A stretch of DNA of 64,000 nt from Argyresthia goedartella (lineage: Eukaryota > Arthropoda > Insecta > Lepidoptera > Argyresthiidae), in contig OX463815.1 in the NCBI GenBank assembly GCA_949825045.1, positions 35,641,356-35,705,355 on the forward strand, written 5' to 3'. The notes under the pieces were generated by a model. It was not told where the DNA came from, did not search any database, and saw only the letters and a program-made list of their open reading frames with translations. Shown in pieces: positions 43,932 to 56,858 of this stretch (the first letter of the stretch is position 1; each line of letters opens with the position of its first letter). A program made the position numbers and the translations under genes.

Positions 43932-44340
43932 TCATAATAGTAGTTTATGTGACTGCTACATAATGGAGGGCATTAATACTCGAGAGTGGGTTTATGAAAC
44001 GAGCCTCTCTTTGATGTGTTCAGGAACCGCATGTTTGACCGGCATTGTGGTTCTGCAGTTGTTTAGCTTGTTCTGTAGCACCAACTTCGGGCGTTCGAAA
44101 TTTGAATGTCAGTACCAACTTCACAGACAAACTAGGGGCGGCATGCAGGCGGGCGTCAGCGTTCGAAATTTGAATGTCATAAAAATATCATGTAGAAAAA
44201 TTACATATTATGGTCATAATGTGTAATTTTTCAGATAAGAAATGAGTTTTTACCAAGTAGTTTAACATTATGCTGATCGTAACGTGCGGTTTTTGTACGC
44301 AGTAAAGAGGGTTTATGATACGTCTGTAGATAAAATGTTT
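43932..44340 (+). repeat. Hairpin-rich dispersed repeat, copy b
   Basis: Same family as 25071-25523 (inverted). It runs from AATAGTAGTTTATGTGACTG to TTTATGATACGTCTGTAGAT and includes the palindromic TTACATATTATGGTCATAATGTGTAA-type block (imperfect). Duplicated at 55818-56226. Confidence 0.75.
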
Positions 44341-44740
44341 AATGTGGAGTATTAAGGCCAATCTTGCCGATAATTTGAGCGGCAAGAAAAGATTTGAAAA
44401 GATGAAAAAGGAATCGTTTGAAGTCAAATGCTTTGCAAAAATGCTGACTTAGAGCTGAGGGTTGGATAAATAAATACCTGTTAATCGATAAGGGTTTATT
44501 TGAGGAGGGTTAGATTTTTGGAATATTTACACGATGATACATTTTTGTATAACCGAACGCTGGTAGGTATTTTGTGAATTGTGTGGATATTATAAATCAT
44601 AATAGGAAAATTATAAAACGCTATAAAAATATTTAAATTTCTTTGTTTAATTTCATTAATTAATTTTCTATTATTACTAATGAGCTGATCTTTACAGCTT
44701 TGAAAGTTAAAATAAAAATATATTTAACTTTAAATATATA

Positions 44741-44970
44741 CACTGACGAGCAAGGAAAAAGTTCCAGTAACATAGCACCAAATTACTCCTAGACGGGAAA
44801 GGCTAATTAATGACGCCGGCTGCAATATTGAAGTACATTTAACAGCGCATCCGAATATTACCAATTAAAAAAAATACTTTTCAATTTATGAAGCTAGGTT
44901 CTATATTTTAGGAGATATTAAGGTGTTTGTCGGCATTTTGTGGGTGGAACTTTTTCATTGCTCGTCAGTG
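44741..44970. mobile_element. 230-bp MITE with 26-bp terminal inverted repeats, copy 1
   Basis: The left end CACTGACGAGCAAGGAAAAA.. and the right end ..TTTTTCATTGCTCGTCAGTG are inverted with 25 of 26 matching. TA lies on both sides (44739-44740, 44971-44972), as for mariner-type elements. No transposase. Confidence 0.85.
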
Positions 44971-44972
44971 TA

Positions 44973-46699
44973 TTTTATGCGATCGGTATTCGATCCCGGG
45001 ACTTAAGAGGCCAAGCTCTCGTCTATGTGTGAAGAATATGAAAGTATACATTATGAGATGCGCCGTTTAACCACACGTCACGTGACAAACATGGAAGATC
45101 TTATCACAAACAAAATAACTCCTGTTCAACAATTGCATGACATGTATTTGACGTTTGATTTAAGGTTAAACTATAATTCTATATTTTTTGTAGCAACACG
45201 GCGGATGTAGAGAATGTAAACAAAGCTCGGGCGTAAACTGAGAAGCAGATGTTGCAGGCCATGCAGAAAATAATTTGCAAGGAACATCAAGCGCGCTAGT
45301 TTCAAGGCTTATTGTTTACGAGTAAGAAACAAGTAAATTGAGACAACAATTAATCAACATTTCAACGCAGACAATTGTACTAAGGGGTCCCGCTGCAGAG
45401 TACCTAAGCTAAAACGAAGTAGCTCTCAAAATTTAATTGCCTTCAGAAAAGGTTTCAAAAATGGCGTCGTCAATCAAACAGTTGACGCATAAACAATGCC
45501 ATATACACTTTATTTTAGGTAGACTCAGTTTTACTATCTATTCATAGAAGCCAATAAGTATACAATATGAAGAATGGAGGTTATTGCAATTAATCTGAAT
45601 AGCCTCACAGTCGGAATAGCCCCGGGAGACACATATTATTTACTATTACAATTCAGCAATAAATATATGTATATGAAAAAATATATAATTTTGTCTTCCT
45701 TACGGAAGTTGCTCGAAGTCTCCAGAGTGTCATGGGGCGTCGTCGCTTGTGTCGGTTGTCATGAATTTGTAAATGGGACCAAAGCAAAGGACCAAAGCAT
45801 TTCGTTGATCCATCACGACGGAATTTCCGCTCTAATTGCCGTTTAACAGACCATGGCGGATTGCAGTACTTTGTTGTATATTTTTATCAAAAATATTATT
45901 ATTGGCTCCTCAAAAATAAATCCTGTTTCTAAGGGCTCAGGCTTGGTTAGGTACGCACATTAGTTTATTCAATTATTGATTTTAGTTACAGTTTACTTTT
46001 TCCAAAGCCTGTTAGCCTGTTTTTACTTTTAAGTCTTAAAATATGCCAAAAAGAGAAGTATTGAGCGTGAAAATTAACAGAACAAACAAAAACATGGCAG
46101 ACTTCGCCCCCCTCAAATACACGGGGAAAGTGACATGACTCACTGAATAACTTTGATTTCAGGAGCAAAAAAATAGCCTAGCTCTTACGCACCTGTTGTT
46201 TTATAAATTAAGTAAATTTAACTTAACTAACTGCGGCGTTAACCGTTCCATTACCGCGCTTCCGCGCGAAGCATCGCGATTTTAAACCTTACTTCATGGT
46301 AATAACTTTCAAAACCTAAAACGAACGATATTGCTTGAGTCTTTAAGAGTTATTTGTCTTTTGTCTCTACTTCCTCGAATACTGTAAAGAAGATTTATCT
46401 CGAAATTTAACAATAGTCGACGGTTGATAAACAATTTAGATGTTTGTGATATTTCCCCACGATATGAAAATGAAAACAAACGTAGCGTTACTTGTTTTCA
46501 AATAAGGGATGGCAGAGGCACAGTTGTCATCCCACTAATATTACTTACATTAGGGTGTTTGGATGTTTGTTACTTAATGCAAAAACAGCTGGACTTTGAA
46601 TGAAACTAAACACACATATGGTTTGTGAGCTAGATTAACATAGAAGCTAGGCTTTTTATCGGAGTGTGGTAGTCCTAAGTTCACTCTGACTAAGTTGAC
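44973..46699. other. Unassigned AT-rich stretch of unit 1
   Basis: Small open frames (45025-45210, 45574-45846) recur in unit 2 with almost no change, but show no recognisable domain. A TTCGATCCCGGGAC block near 44990 hints at an old tRNA-like SINE. No gene supported. Confidence 0.35.
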
Positions 46700-49263
46700 C
46701 GGTGTGAAGTTAGCAGTAAAAGTTAGCAGGTTTTATAATGCGACCAAATTCAAAAGTCCGAGGTCAAAATTCATTTAAAACCCTAAAATGTATTTAAATC
46801 TGAAACCAAATCATCATGTAGTCCTGGAAAATGATATAAGAAAAAATATTTATGCATTAAAAGCTACCTACGTTGTTTGTTTCAGTTGAAAATATTTCTC
46901 TACTATGCTGATTTTAAAGCCCAATATGTGTAAGGCCTATATAATTTTTGGACCTGGACTGTTACCTATAAAAAACAGCTGGGACAATTCTACCAGATGA
47001 AATACCGTTAGTGCATTTTACGGACCTGAAATCATCCTAGCAGTATCTGTTTTATAAGCCCAAGTAATAACTCCCTAATTCAATTTGATATTCAAGGCCC
47101 TCAAAGGATATAAACCCGTTTTTTTTTTGGATCAGTACGGTATTCTGGAACATGCAGTAGGGATAATTATACCAGATGTAACACCAAAAATGGCGTTGCC
47201 GGATCTGGATATAGCTAGAAGTAGATGATTAATACTCCTAAGTAGAATATCAACCCAAATAAGTTGATATTCAAAGCCCTGTAAGAGCATGGTTCGAAAT
47301 ACTTTTGGACCTGTATGTTAGTCTGTAACATGAAATTAAAACCACTCAATCTGATAGTATACCACAAAAGGCCTTGCCGGACCTGGATATAGCTAGCAGT
47401 AGATGATTTATTAAACCAAGTGGAAAATCAAATCAAATAAGTTGATATTCAAAGCCCTGTAAAAGCATGGTTCGAAATACTTTTGGACCTGTATGTTAGT
47501 CTGTACCATAAAATTAAAACTACTCCATCATATGGTATACAACAATTGGCCTTGCCGGACCTGGTGATAGCTAGCAATAGATGATTTATACGACCAAGTG
47601 ATGAAATAGTTAGCAGTAGATGATTTATAAGACCAAGTGGAAAATCAAATCAAATAAGTTTATATTCAAAGCCCTATGAGAACATGGTTCGAAACACTTT
47701 TGGACCTGAATGTTAGTTTGTAATATGCAGTTAAAACTACTCCATCATATGGTATACAACAATTAGCCTTGCCGGACCTGGTAATAGCTAGCAGTAGATG
47801 ATTTATACGACCAAGTGGAAAATCAAATCAAATAAGTTGATTTTCAAAGCCCTGTACGAGCATGGTTCGAAACACTTTTGGACCTGTATGTTAGTCTGTA
47901 ACATGCATTAAAAACTACGCAATCAGATAGTATACCACAAAAGGCCTTGCCGGACCTGGATATAGCTAGCAGTAGATGATTAATACGACCAAGTGGAAAA
48001 TCAAATCAAATAAGTTGATTTTCAAAGCCCTCTACGAGCATGCTTCCAAACATTTTTGGACCTGGATGTTAGTCTGTAACATGAAATTAAAACCACTCAA
48101 TCAGATAGTATACCACAAAAGGCCTTGCCGGACCTGAAAATAGCTAGCAGTAGATGATTTATTAAACCAAGTGGAAAATCAAATCAAATAAGTTTATATT
48201 CAAAGCCCTGTGAGAGCATGGTTCGAAACACTTTTGGACCTGGAATATAGTCTGTAACATGCAATTAAATCTACTCAATCAGATGATTTACCACAAAAGG
48301 CCTTTCCGGACCTGGAAATAGCTAGCAGTAGATGATTTATACGACCAAGTGGAAAATAAAATCAAATAAGTTTATATTCAAAGCCCTGTGAGAGCATGGT
48401 TCGAAACACTTTTGGACCTGGATGTCAGTCTGTAACATGCAATTAAAACAACTCCATCATATGGTATACCACAATTGGCCTTACCGGACCTGGTAATAGC
48501 TAGCAGTAAATGATTTATACGACCAAGTGGAAAATTAAATCAAATAAGTTGATATTCGAAGCCCTGTAAGAGCATGGTTCGAAAGACTTGTGGACCTAGA
48601 TGATGGTCTGTAACATGCAATTAAAACTACTTCATCATATCGTATAACACAACTGGCCTTGCCGGACCTGGAAATAGCTAGCAGTAGATGATTTATATGA
48701 CCAAGTGGAAAATCAAATCAAATAAGTTGATATTCGAAGCCCTGTAAGAGCAAGGTTCGTAAAACTTTTGGACCTGGATAATAATCTGTAACATGCAATT
48801 AGATCTACTCAATCAGATGGTTTACCACAAAAGGCCTTGCGGGACCTGGAAATAGCTAGCAGTAGATGATTTATACGTTTAAGTGGAAAATCAAATCAAA
48901 TAAGTTTATATTCAAAGCCCTGTGAGAACATGGTTCGAAACACTTTTGGACCTGGATGTCAGTCTGTAACATGCAATTAAAACAACTCCATCATATGGTA
49001 TACCACAATTGGCCTTACCGGACCTGGTAATAGCTGGCAGTAAATGATTTATACGACCAAGTGGAAAATTAAATCAAATAAGTTGATATTCGAAGCCCTG
49101 TAAGAGCATGGTTCGAAAGACTTGTGGACCTGGATGATGGTCTGTAACATGCAATTAGATATACTCAATCAGATGGTTTACCACAAAAGGCCTTGCGGGA
49201 CCTGGAAATAGCTAGCAGTAGATGATTTATACGTTTAAGTGGAAAATCAAATCAAATAAGTTT
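46700..49263 (+). repeat. 178-bp satellite array 1
   Basis: The anchor GCTAGCAGTAGATG recurs at 47392, 47570, 47787, 47964, 48143, 48321, 48499, 48677, 48855, 49033 and 49211 (the 47570, 48499 and 49033 copies carry base changes), a period of 178 bp with one 217-bp unit. The left edge (46700-47210) is degenerate and the interior homogeneous, typical of unequal exchange. A variant marked GATGTCAGTCTG recurs 534 bp apart (48421, 48955), indicating a three-monomer higher-order unit. The array ends abruptly at RTE sequence. Confidence 0.93.
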
Positions 49264-51175
49264 ATATTAAGAATTCAATAGATAAAGCGTGTAAAACTAT
49301 AAAACAACCTAGAATATACAACAATAAATTGACAGCTCTTATAAATTAAATGAATCCCAACCAAAATGCTCCTCAGGTTATTATTTATTGGACCGCAGAG
49401 TGAAACGTTACCTGATAAAAACAGCAATAGTAAACAACCGATCGCTCCAAACAGCCAAACAAGGCATTTGGAACAACAAAACATGGATCACAAGCTTAAT
49501 GGATGAACAAGGCACAAAACAGGGAAGCAGGCACAAAATCATGGACATTTCTACTAAATTCTATAAAAACTTCTTTTCTGATCCATCAAAAACTTGCTCA
49601 ACCGCAGAGTGCCCCCCGTCCGTCAGATACCATCTCCTCAATAAGTGGCCTTGAAGTCCATCGTGCTTTGTCGAGTATGAAGTACGGTAAAAGTCCAGGA
49701 GAAGATGGTATAAAGACGGAGGCACTAAAGGCGGGAAAACAAGTTCTGCTACCCCATTTAACGAACCTTTTTAACTCAATTTTTTACACCGGCAAACTTC
49801 CAAAACGATTTTGAAACTCTAATTGCTCTATAATCTTGTTTCACAAAAAAAGGTGACAAATCTGATATAGCAAATTACAGGCCAATTAGTTTGATATCAC
49901 ACATTTATAAAATATTTATAAAAACCATAGAGTCGCGTATAACCGGTCAATTGGACCGTGAACCACCCCCCGAGCAAGCGAGATTCTGACCTGGATTTTC
50001 TACTACGGATCATCTCCAAACCCTGAACCAGATTGTTGAAAAACATCAAGAATACAATAAAGGCTTTTGTAGACTATTCGAAAGCATTCGATAGTCTTGC
50101 ACACTCCTCAATTTTTAGTTCTTTGCTTAATCAAAATATAGATCCTGCTTAACATATTAAGATCAGTTTACAACAACCGTAAAGCAGATGATAAACTTAA
50201 ATTTCCGGGACCCATATTTGTCATAGAAAAGTGCGTGAAACAAGGCGATCCCTTGTCTCCGAAACTGTTCACTAGCACCCTTAAAGCAGTCTTCAAAACC
50301 TTAACAGCTTCATGGCAAGATAAAAACATTATTGTTGGCAAGGGAAGGCTACACAACCTTCAGACAAATAATGTTCGCCTACGATATTGTACTGTTCGCT
50401 TCAACAGCTACGGAATTTCCAACTATGCTAAAGGAACTAAGCACGGCGAGCCTTGGAGTTGAACTGAAGATGAATAGGTCAAAATCTCAACTGGTGATTG
50501 ATGAGAAGGAGATACAATACGTCGACGAAAACACCTACTTAGGCCAGACAGCCTCCTTCGAAAACTGGCATCAACAGACATGGAAATCAATCGTCGTGTT
50601 TCTAACGCCTGGAAGAGTTTCTGGTCCATGAAGGAGCTAATGAAGGGCAACCTACCATTGACCCTGAAGCGCAAACTTGTCGACATGTGCATTTAGCCCA
50701 TCCTAACCTACGGCGCACAAACGTGGTCCTTGACCGAACATCAAAAGTCCATGCTCAAGGTTTGCCAACGAGCAATGAAGCGCTGCATCTTGGGTGAGAA
50801 ACGAACTGATCGCATTAAAAACACTGTACTGCGATCTAAAACTGGCATAGTCGATGTGGGCGTGCAGACCGCCAAACTATGTGTGTCGAATGTGTGTCGA
50901 ATGCATCCAGTCAGATGGTCAAAGATAGCCACTGAATGGGTGCCTACAGATGGACACCCAGAAGAGGAAGGGCCAGAAGAAGATGGCGGGACGATCTGGA
51001 CAAGTTCCAACCAGAGTGGTTCGATCTTGCGGATACCAGAGATGTGTGGGCTCGAACCAGGGAGGACCTTTGCACAGCAGTGGGATACTGCTGGGAAATT
51101 GTTAATTGTCATAGTTATGCTATCTGTCTCTGAAAACGTTGCTTCATGTATAAAAAGGCTCAACCAGTCCTCAAT
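49264..51175 (+). pseudogene. RTE-type LINE, copy 2, truncated by the duplication breakpoint
   Basis: Matches RTE copy 1 from 39149. It keeps GKSPGEDGIKTEALKAGK, VKQGDPLSPKLF, the damaged FAYDIVLF box and the C-terminal RARRRWRDDLDKF block. Compared with copy 1 it has an extra stretch near 49592-49625, lacks 27 bp near 50497, and has a local rearrangement near 50878. There is no endonuclease, since the copy begins inside the ORF. The shared defects show that the element was inactive before duplication. Confidence 0.88.
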
Positions 51176-52851
51176 TCAATCAAGCCTTGCTCGTGGGACG
51201 CCGCCATGGGTAGTCGTGTGATAATGTTATCTATCAATTAACCTTATTCAGTAATCATCGCCGCGGTGGAATATGTAATTCTCAGTTTAATTTCATTTTT
51301 CTTTGCAATGGGGCGTTCGCCGCCATTCATTCATGGTCATCGGATCGGACGGATCCACGTACGGCGCTCGTCTGGGAGATGGCATTCGCGTGCTACGAGG
51401 TGGCGCTTCCCCCTTCAACATCCATTATCATTTTAGGCTCCTGGAACCTACGAATCATCGATCAGATAACGACGCACACACACGAAATTAAAATGGCGCG
51501 ACCCTGTGTGAATTTTCATTGGTTTTGGAGTTCATTACCAAGCATTAAGGTTGAAAATTAGATAGTAATTTATTTACCCGAGTCTTATAAAGGTATACGT
51601 AAGTGAAGGAAGAAGAGTCGTGTTTATTTGAAGTGGCTGTGGTTATCATATAAATTGAAACATAATATGAAAATCTTCGTACCTTGGCAACCCTTTGTGT
51701 ATCGGGTACGTCACTATGTACGTATAACTTAGCACAGAAAATGCCCGTCGACCCTATATTATATGATGGTAACATAATTACATGCAGCGAGAAGGCCAAA
51801 CGAAGTTAAGATTAGAAAAGACACCTTCACTGTAGCACTTAAAACTTTGTTAAAATTACCAGCTTAAACGTTTAGAAATATTTAATTTGCTCAGCTGTTA
51901 ACAAACTCTGTTTCACGCTCGCTTCTCGAAACAAAACTTTAACAATATGGACATGTCATGTATATTTTAATTTAATATTTGTAAGCCCTTAGGGTAGAGT
52001 GTGGTAAGAAGTACATATTTATTTATTAACACAGCTGTGTTTCCACTTTCAGAGAAATAAACTTCTTGTATTCTTGTGTTCACGTAAAACTTTTTAATTA
52101 GTTTGTCATAAAACAATGAATAATTTAACTATTAGGTCTACTCTAGTCTACGTATATAGTCCTTACTATGTTTTAGTCTAGACTAAATTCAGGAAAAATG
52201 CTTTAACATGTATAACTATATATATAATACGTAATAATTTAATGAAAGCTTTACAGATTCTGTTTGAACAACTTATAAAGAAACACACTTATTTTTCTTT
52301 TTTTAAATTACACTTGCTACGTGCTACGAAAAAAAAGGGGTTTTTTTTGGAGTAAATACTCCACCATGAAGTCATCTACAGATTTGATTTTTGGGTTAAC
52401 GTTTATTGAGTATTTGATTCAGACTCTCACTAAACGAAAACGCGATTGGATGAAATTTTCTCGATAGAATTTAATTACGAAAATACCTCTAAATTGTTTT
52501 AATTTTCCTGCAATTCTGACATCCTAACTAATTTCATTGTGGAACTGCGTTCAAAATGTAGATGTTATGTATTCGTAAAATCTCCTTAAAAAACTTTTTA
52601 ACAAAATAGCGTAGTTTATTTTTAAACTATTTTTCTGTGGGTTAGCGCTACGTTATGACACTTTTTCCCGATTCCGTCCCTCTCACACTGCGGGTCTTTC
52701 CGCCTAAAGTAACGGGGACCTTTGCACGGACGAGGTATCGCCTTAACTTAACTTAACTTACACTCCCACTGCAGGGAAAAGGCCTCACCGTTTTGAGCCC
52801 ACACAACTCTAGCTAAAGCTTTATTCAAACTTACACTCAATATTTTTTATT
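51176..52851. other. Noncoding stretch of duplication unit 2
   Basis: Counterpart of 41061-42739 with only scattered substitutions. No gene supported. Confidence 0.4.
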
Positions 52852-52952
52852 AGGGTTCCGTACCCGAAGGATAAAAACGGGACCCTATTACTAAGACTCC
52901 GCTGTCCGTCTGTCTTTCTGTCCGTCTGTCACCTGGCTGTATATCATGAACC
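52852..52952 (+). repeat. GGGTTCCGTACC-type repeat, unit 2 copy
   Basis: Duplicate of 42740-42840. Confidence 0.6.
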
Positions 52953-53072
52953 GTGAAAGTAAGACAGTGTAAATTTTCTCAAATGATATATTACTGAAGA
53001 CGCTTTAAAAAAATTACTAAAAACAGAATAAAATAAATACACATTTAAGGGGGCTCCATACATTAATTATTT

Positions 53073-53197
53073 CGATACTACATACAAACTTATGAATGCA
53101 CCTGGTTACTTACATGGAGTGTGAAAGTAGCCGCACCAATAACTTTGTAAACAACATTTTGCTATGTAAAATCCAAACTATTCACTCCACACCATCC
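53073..53197 (-). repeat. Diverged dispersed repeat, copy 5 (duplicate of copy 4)
   Basis: Duplicate of 42961-43085 within unit 2. Confidence 0.6.
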
Positions 53198-53825
53198 CTA
53201 CGGTGGTACGGAACCGTTCGTGCGCGAGTTTGACTCGCAATTGACCTTTTATTATTATTTAGGTAACAAACAGTCAGTTACTTAATATAGTTTGATTGTA
53301 TTAACTGAATGTATTTACGGCAAGATAATTTATCTGTAATCGATAAATGTTCTTACCCTAAATACAACATCGTTGAGTTGTGAAAATATTCATGCATGTT
53401 TACCTATAGTTAAGTTATTTAAATAGAATTTATTTTATCTGTCTTACTAGGAGGTGAGTTTGCGAAGATATCCGAATTGCGAAGATAGTAGTTTTTAATA
53501 TAAATATCGAAAGATCGTCTGAAGAATGTGTTTTTTGCATAATTTGTGTTACGTGGGGTAGAAAAAAATGATATATTTGAACGTGGGGAGGTGCGTAATA
53601 ATCAAGGTATCTAATGTATCACAAGTTCTGATTTTTATTTAAAAAAAATGACGCTAATGAAATGCCCACAAAACGCTCACTGGATTATTTAATCATTGTA
53701 GGGTTTTCTCTACACTAACCGCTGTACCCTAAAATTACTCACCGAATTCAGACAAGGTTTGAAAATTCAAATATCCTTTTCACGTTTTAAAGGACCTGAA
53801 TTTTGCATTAATTAAATGAAGGTAT

Positions 53826-54368
53826 AATAGTAGTTTATGTGACTGCTGCATAATGGAGGGCATTAAAACTCGAGAGTGGGTTTATAAAACGAACCGAAGG
53901 CGAGTTTCATAATAATATCACTCGAGAGTTTTAATGCCTAATTATGTACAGTTACATACACTAAAACTAGTAAAAACTAGAGAACTTGTGATATGTGTAT
54001 AGATAAACATCGATACACATATCACAAGTTCTCTTTGATGTGTTCAGGAACCGCATGTTTGACCGGCATTGTGGTTCTGCAATTGTTTAGCTTGTTCTTT
54101 AGTACCAACTTCACGCAGACGGGCGTCGGCGTTCGAAATTCGAATGTCAGTACCAACTTCACATACAAACTAGGGACGGCACGCGGGTGGGCATCGGCGT
54201 TCGAAATTTGAATGTCATTATATGTAGAAAAACTACACATAATGACCATTATGTGTAGTTTTCCAGATACGAAACGAGTTTTTACCAAGTAGTTTAACAT
54301 AATGCTGATCGTAACGTGCGGTTTTTGAACGCAGTAAAGAGGGTTTATGATACGTGTGTAGATAAAAG
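53826..54368 (+). repeat. Hairpin-rich dispersed repeat, copy c (longest)
   Basis: The same family as 25071-25523, 43932-44340 and 55818-56226. It contains GCATTAAAACTCGAGAGTG and its complement, a perfect 22-bp inverted repeat (53979-54000 and 54013-54034, 12-nt loop) and AACTACACATAATG with its complement at about 54233-54262. Confidence 0.8.
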
Positions 54369-54565
54369 TATTTTTTGATTTGCATAAAAACTTCAACCCC
54401 CATTTCTCCCCCTAAGGGGATACTTTCGCCAAATCCCTTCTTTGTCAGTCTCAGTCAGTCAATCAGTCAATATGTCACAGTAAGATTGTAAAAACCGTTA
54501 GTTTGTAAACTATCGACGAATTGTTAACCAGACCTACAGGCTTTAGTATTTATGTTTATTTTGTT

Positions 54566-54662
54566 CTTACATGTCAAACTAACACGAAGACTATTCGGGG
54601 GCTTCACTGCGCTCGCCTCCTCTAGTCCTCACCTTATCTACCGCAGTGTTTGCCCTGGTATT
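54566..54662 (+). repeat. Diverged piece related to the 3906-4260 foldback centre
   Basis: Shares TTGTTCTTACATGT, CTAACACGAAG, GGGGGCTTC, CTACCGCAG and TTTGCCCTG in order with 4034-4133. Confidence 0.6.
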
Positions 54663-55817
54663 TTCTTTACATTTCAAATTTAAACCAGTCCACAATTTAA
54701 CCGTTTTATTATAAACTAACGCCTAATATCGTAAGCAGTAAGGTACAGTTTACAATTTATCGATTGTTTGTAAACTAACGAGAAAAAAACGTTAGATTAA
54801 AACTAAAGGTTTTGACAATCTTACGGTGACAGACATATGTAGATAATCTGTACTTGACTAATTTGTAAAACTTTAGTCAAATTATAAAATCTCTCTGCGT
54901 CGGGATGACGATGGCATTAAAAAAAATAACAATAAAAATCACTAGAGCGAAAAAGTGGCAACTTTCTGTATGTGTTTGTTCGGAAAACGCACTTTTCGAG
55001 CAAATGCAATTCATGCTACTTGTTCGGAAAGTAGGTGATTTCCGTTGATTGACATTATTATTCACGAGCGAGCGAAGCGAGCGAGTGTAGTAGTTGAAAC
55101 GAGTCGGAAATCATCTTACGCGCATGTATCATACAATGTTTTAATATGAAATAAAGATATATACTAAAATGGCGGGCTTATTTTAAATATATGCGCGCTC
55201 AATATATCTGTGCTGACGACGCGTTAAAAGAAACTGAAAAGTAAAAGGACTAGTGCACGTGAAAAGTGGCACTTTCACTTTTTTTACTGGCATCTCAAAT
55301 GCATCATTTTCAAGAGTACCAACATCGAAATTATGTTTCTCCAATGTCATACGACGAGTTTGAGACTACTTTCACCAAGGAGCACAGGGGATCTGTTTTT
55401 GTACATTAGTAAGGATTCTAAGAATTTCAAAACCTGCTACAACCTCAAAAATAAGTTTGTATTTTTAACAGATGTTGCCCATCATTTTTTATCAACTTAC
55501 TGTTTCCGAGCCCTGAAATACACGTCTACAATTCAGAAACTGACTGTGGTTAACTAGAAAATTAAATTTGACGTTATTGACAGTATTTGGCAAATCTGAC
55601 CGAGGACATTGAGCATTTAAACCAATTTTCTCGGTCACTTCTTACGTCTCCTCGTGAATAAATATGCCACTCGTTGGAATTACCTAATTTCCGGACTTGT
55701 GGCATAAATAGTAATTTTGGTATTATTGACACATTTTTAAGAAATCTTTCGAATTAGTCTTGACTCTTTTTGTACAACAATACAAAACTGGAAGCTATTA
55801 AAGGATTTGGTAAGACG

Positions 55818-56226
55818 TCATAATAGTAGTTTATGTGACTGCTACATAATGGAGGGCATTAATACTCGAGAGTGGGTTTATGAAACGAGCCTCTCTTTGA
55901 TGTGTTCAGGAACCGCATGTTTGACCGGCATTGTGGTTCTGCAGTTGTTTAGCTTGTTCTGTAGCACCAACTTCGGGCGTTCGAAATTTGAATGTCAGTA
56001 CCAACTTCACAGACAAACTAGGGGCGGCATGCAGGCGGGCGTCAGCGTTCGAAATTTGAATGTCATAAAAATATCATGTAGAAAAATTACATATTATGGT
56101 CATAATGTGTAATTTTTCAGATAAGAAATGAGTTTTTACCAAGTAGTTTAACATTATGCTGATCGTAACGTGCGGTTTTTGTACGCAGTAAAGAGGGTTT
56201 ATGATACGTCTGTAGATAAAATGTTT
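55818..56226 (+). repeat. Hairpin-rich dispersed repeat, copy d
   Basis: Unit 2 duplicate of 43932-44340, essentially unchanged. Confidence 0.75.
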
Positions 56227-56626
56227 AATGTGGAGTATTAAGGCCAATCTTGCCGATAATTTGAGCGGCAAGAAAAGATTTGAAAAGATGAAAAAGGAAT
56301 CGTTTGAAGTCAAATGCTTTGCAAAAATGCTGACTTAGAGCTGAGGGTTGGATAAATAAATACCTGTTAATCGATAAGGGTTTATTTGAGGAGGGTTAGA
56401 TTTTTGGAATATTTACACGATGATACATTTTTGTATAACCGAACGCTGGTAGGTATTTTGTGAATTGTGTGGATATTATAAATCATAATAGGAAAATTAT
56501 AAAACGCTATAAAAATATTTAAATTTCTTTGTTTAATTTCATTAATTAATTTTCTATTATTACTAATGAGCTGATCTTTACAGCTTTGAAAGTTAAAATA
56601 AAAATATATTTAACTTTAAATATATA

Positions 56627-56856
56627 CACTGACGAGCAAGGAAAAAGTTCCAGTAACATAGCACCAAATTACTCCTAGACGGGAAAGGCTAATTAATGAC
56701 GCCGGCTGCAATATTGAAGTACATTTAACAGCGCATCCGAATATTACCAATTAAAAAAAATACTTTTCAATTTATGAAGCTAGGTTCTATATTTTAGGAG
56801 ATATTAAGGTGTTTGTCGGCATTTTGTGGGTGGAACTTTTTCATTGCTCGTCAGTG
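56627..56856. mobile_element. 230-bp MITE, copy 2
   Basis: Unit 2 duplicate of 44741-44970, flanked by TA on both sides. It was copied by the segmental duplication, not by a new transposition. Confidence 0.85.
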
Positions 56857-56858
56857 TA

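Larger units (their letters stand above)
39149..49263 (+). repeat. Tandem segmental duplication, unit 1 (~10.1 kb)
   Basis: This unit contains RTE copy 1 from inside the RT ORF, AT-rich repeats, a MITE and a satellite array. 39149-43306 matches 49264-53418, and 43307-47216 matches 55195-59102. Identity is very high by eye, apart from small indels in the RTE and one 1.78-kb presence/absence. The join at 49264-49268 (ATATT) is microhomology between satellite and RTE sequence. Confidence 0.9.
53419..55194. other. 1.78-kb segment present only in duplication unit 2
   Basis: Unit 1 joins 43306 directly to 43307 where unit 2 has this segment. The junction lies in TTATATATG-like sequence shared by both edges, suggesting a microhomology deletion in unit 1. 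The segment holds a hairpin-rich repeat (53826-54368), a foldback-family piece (54566-54662) and otherwise AT-rich sequence without a gene. Confidence 0.75.
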
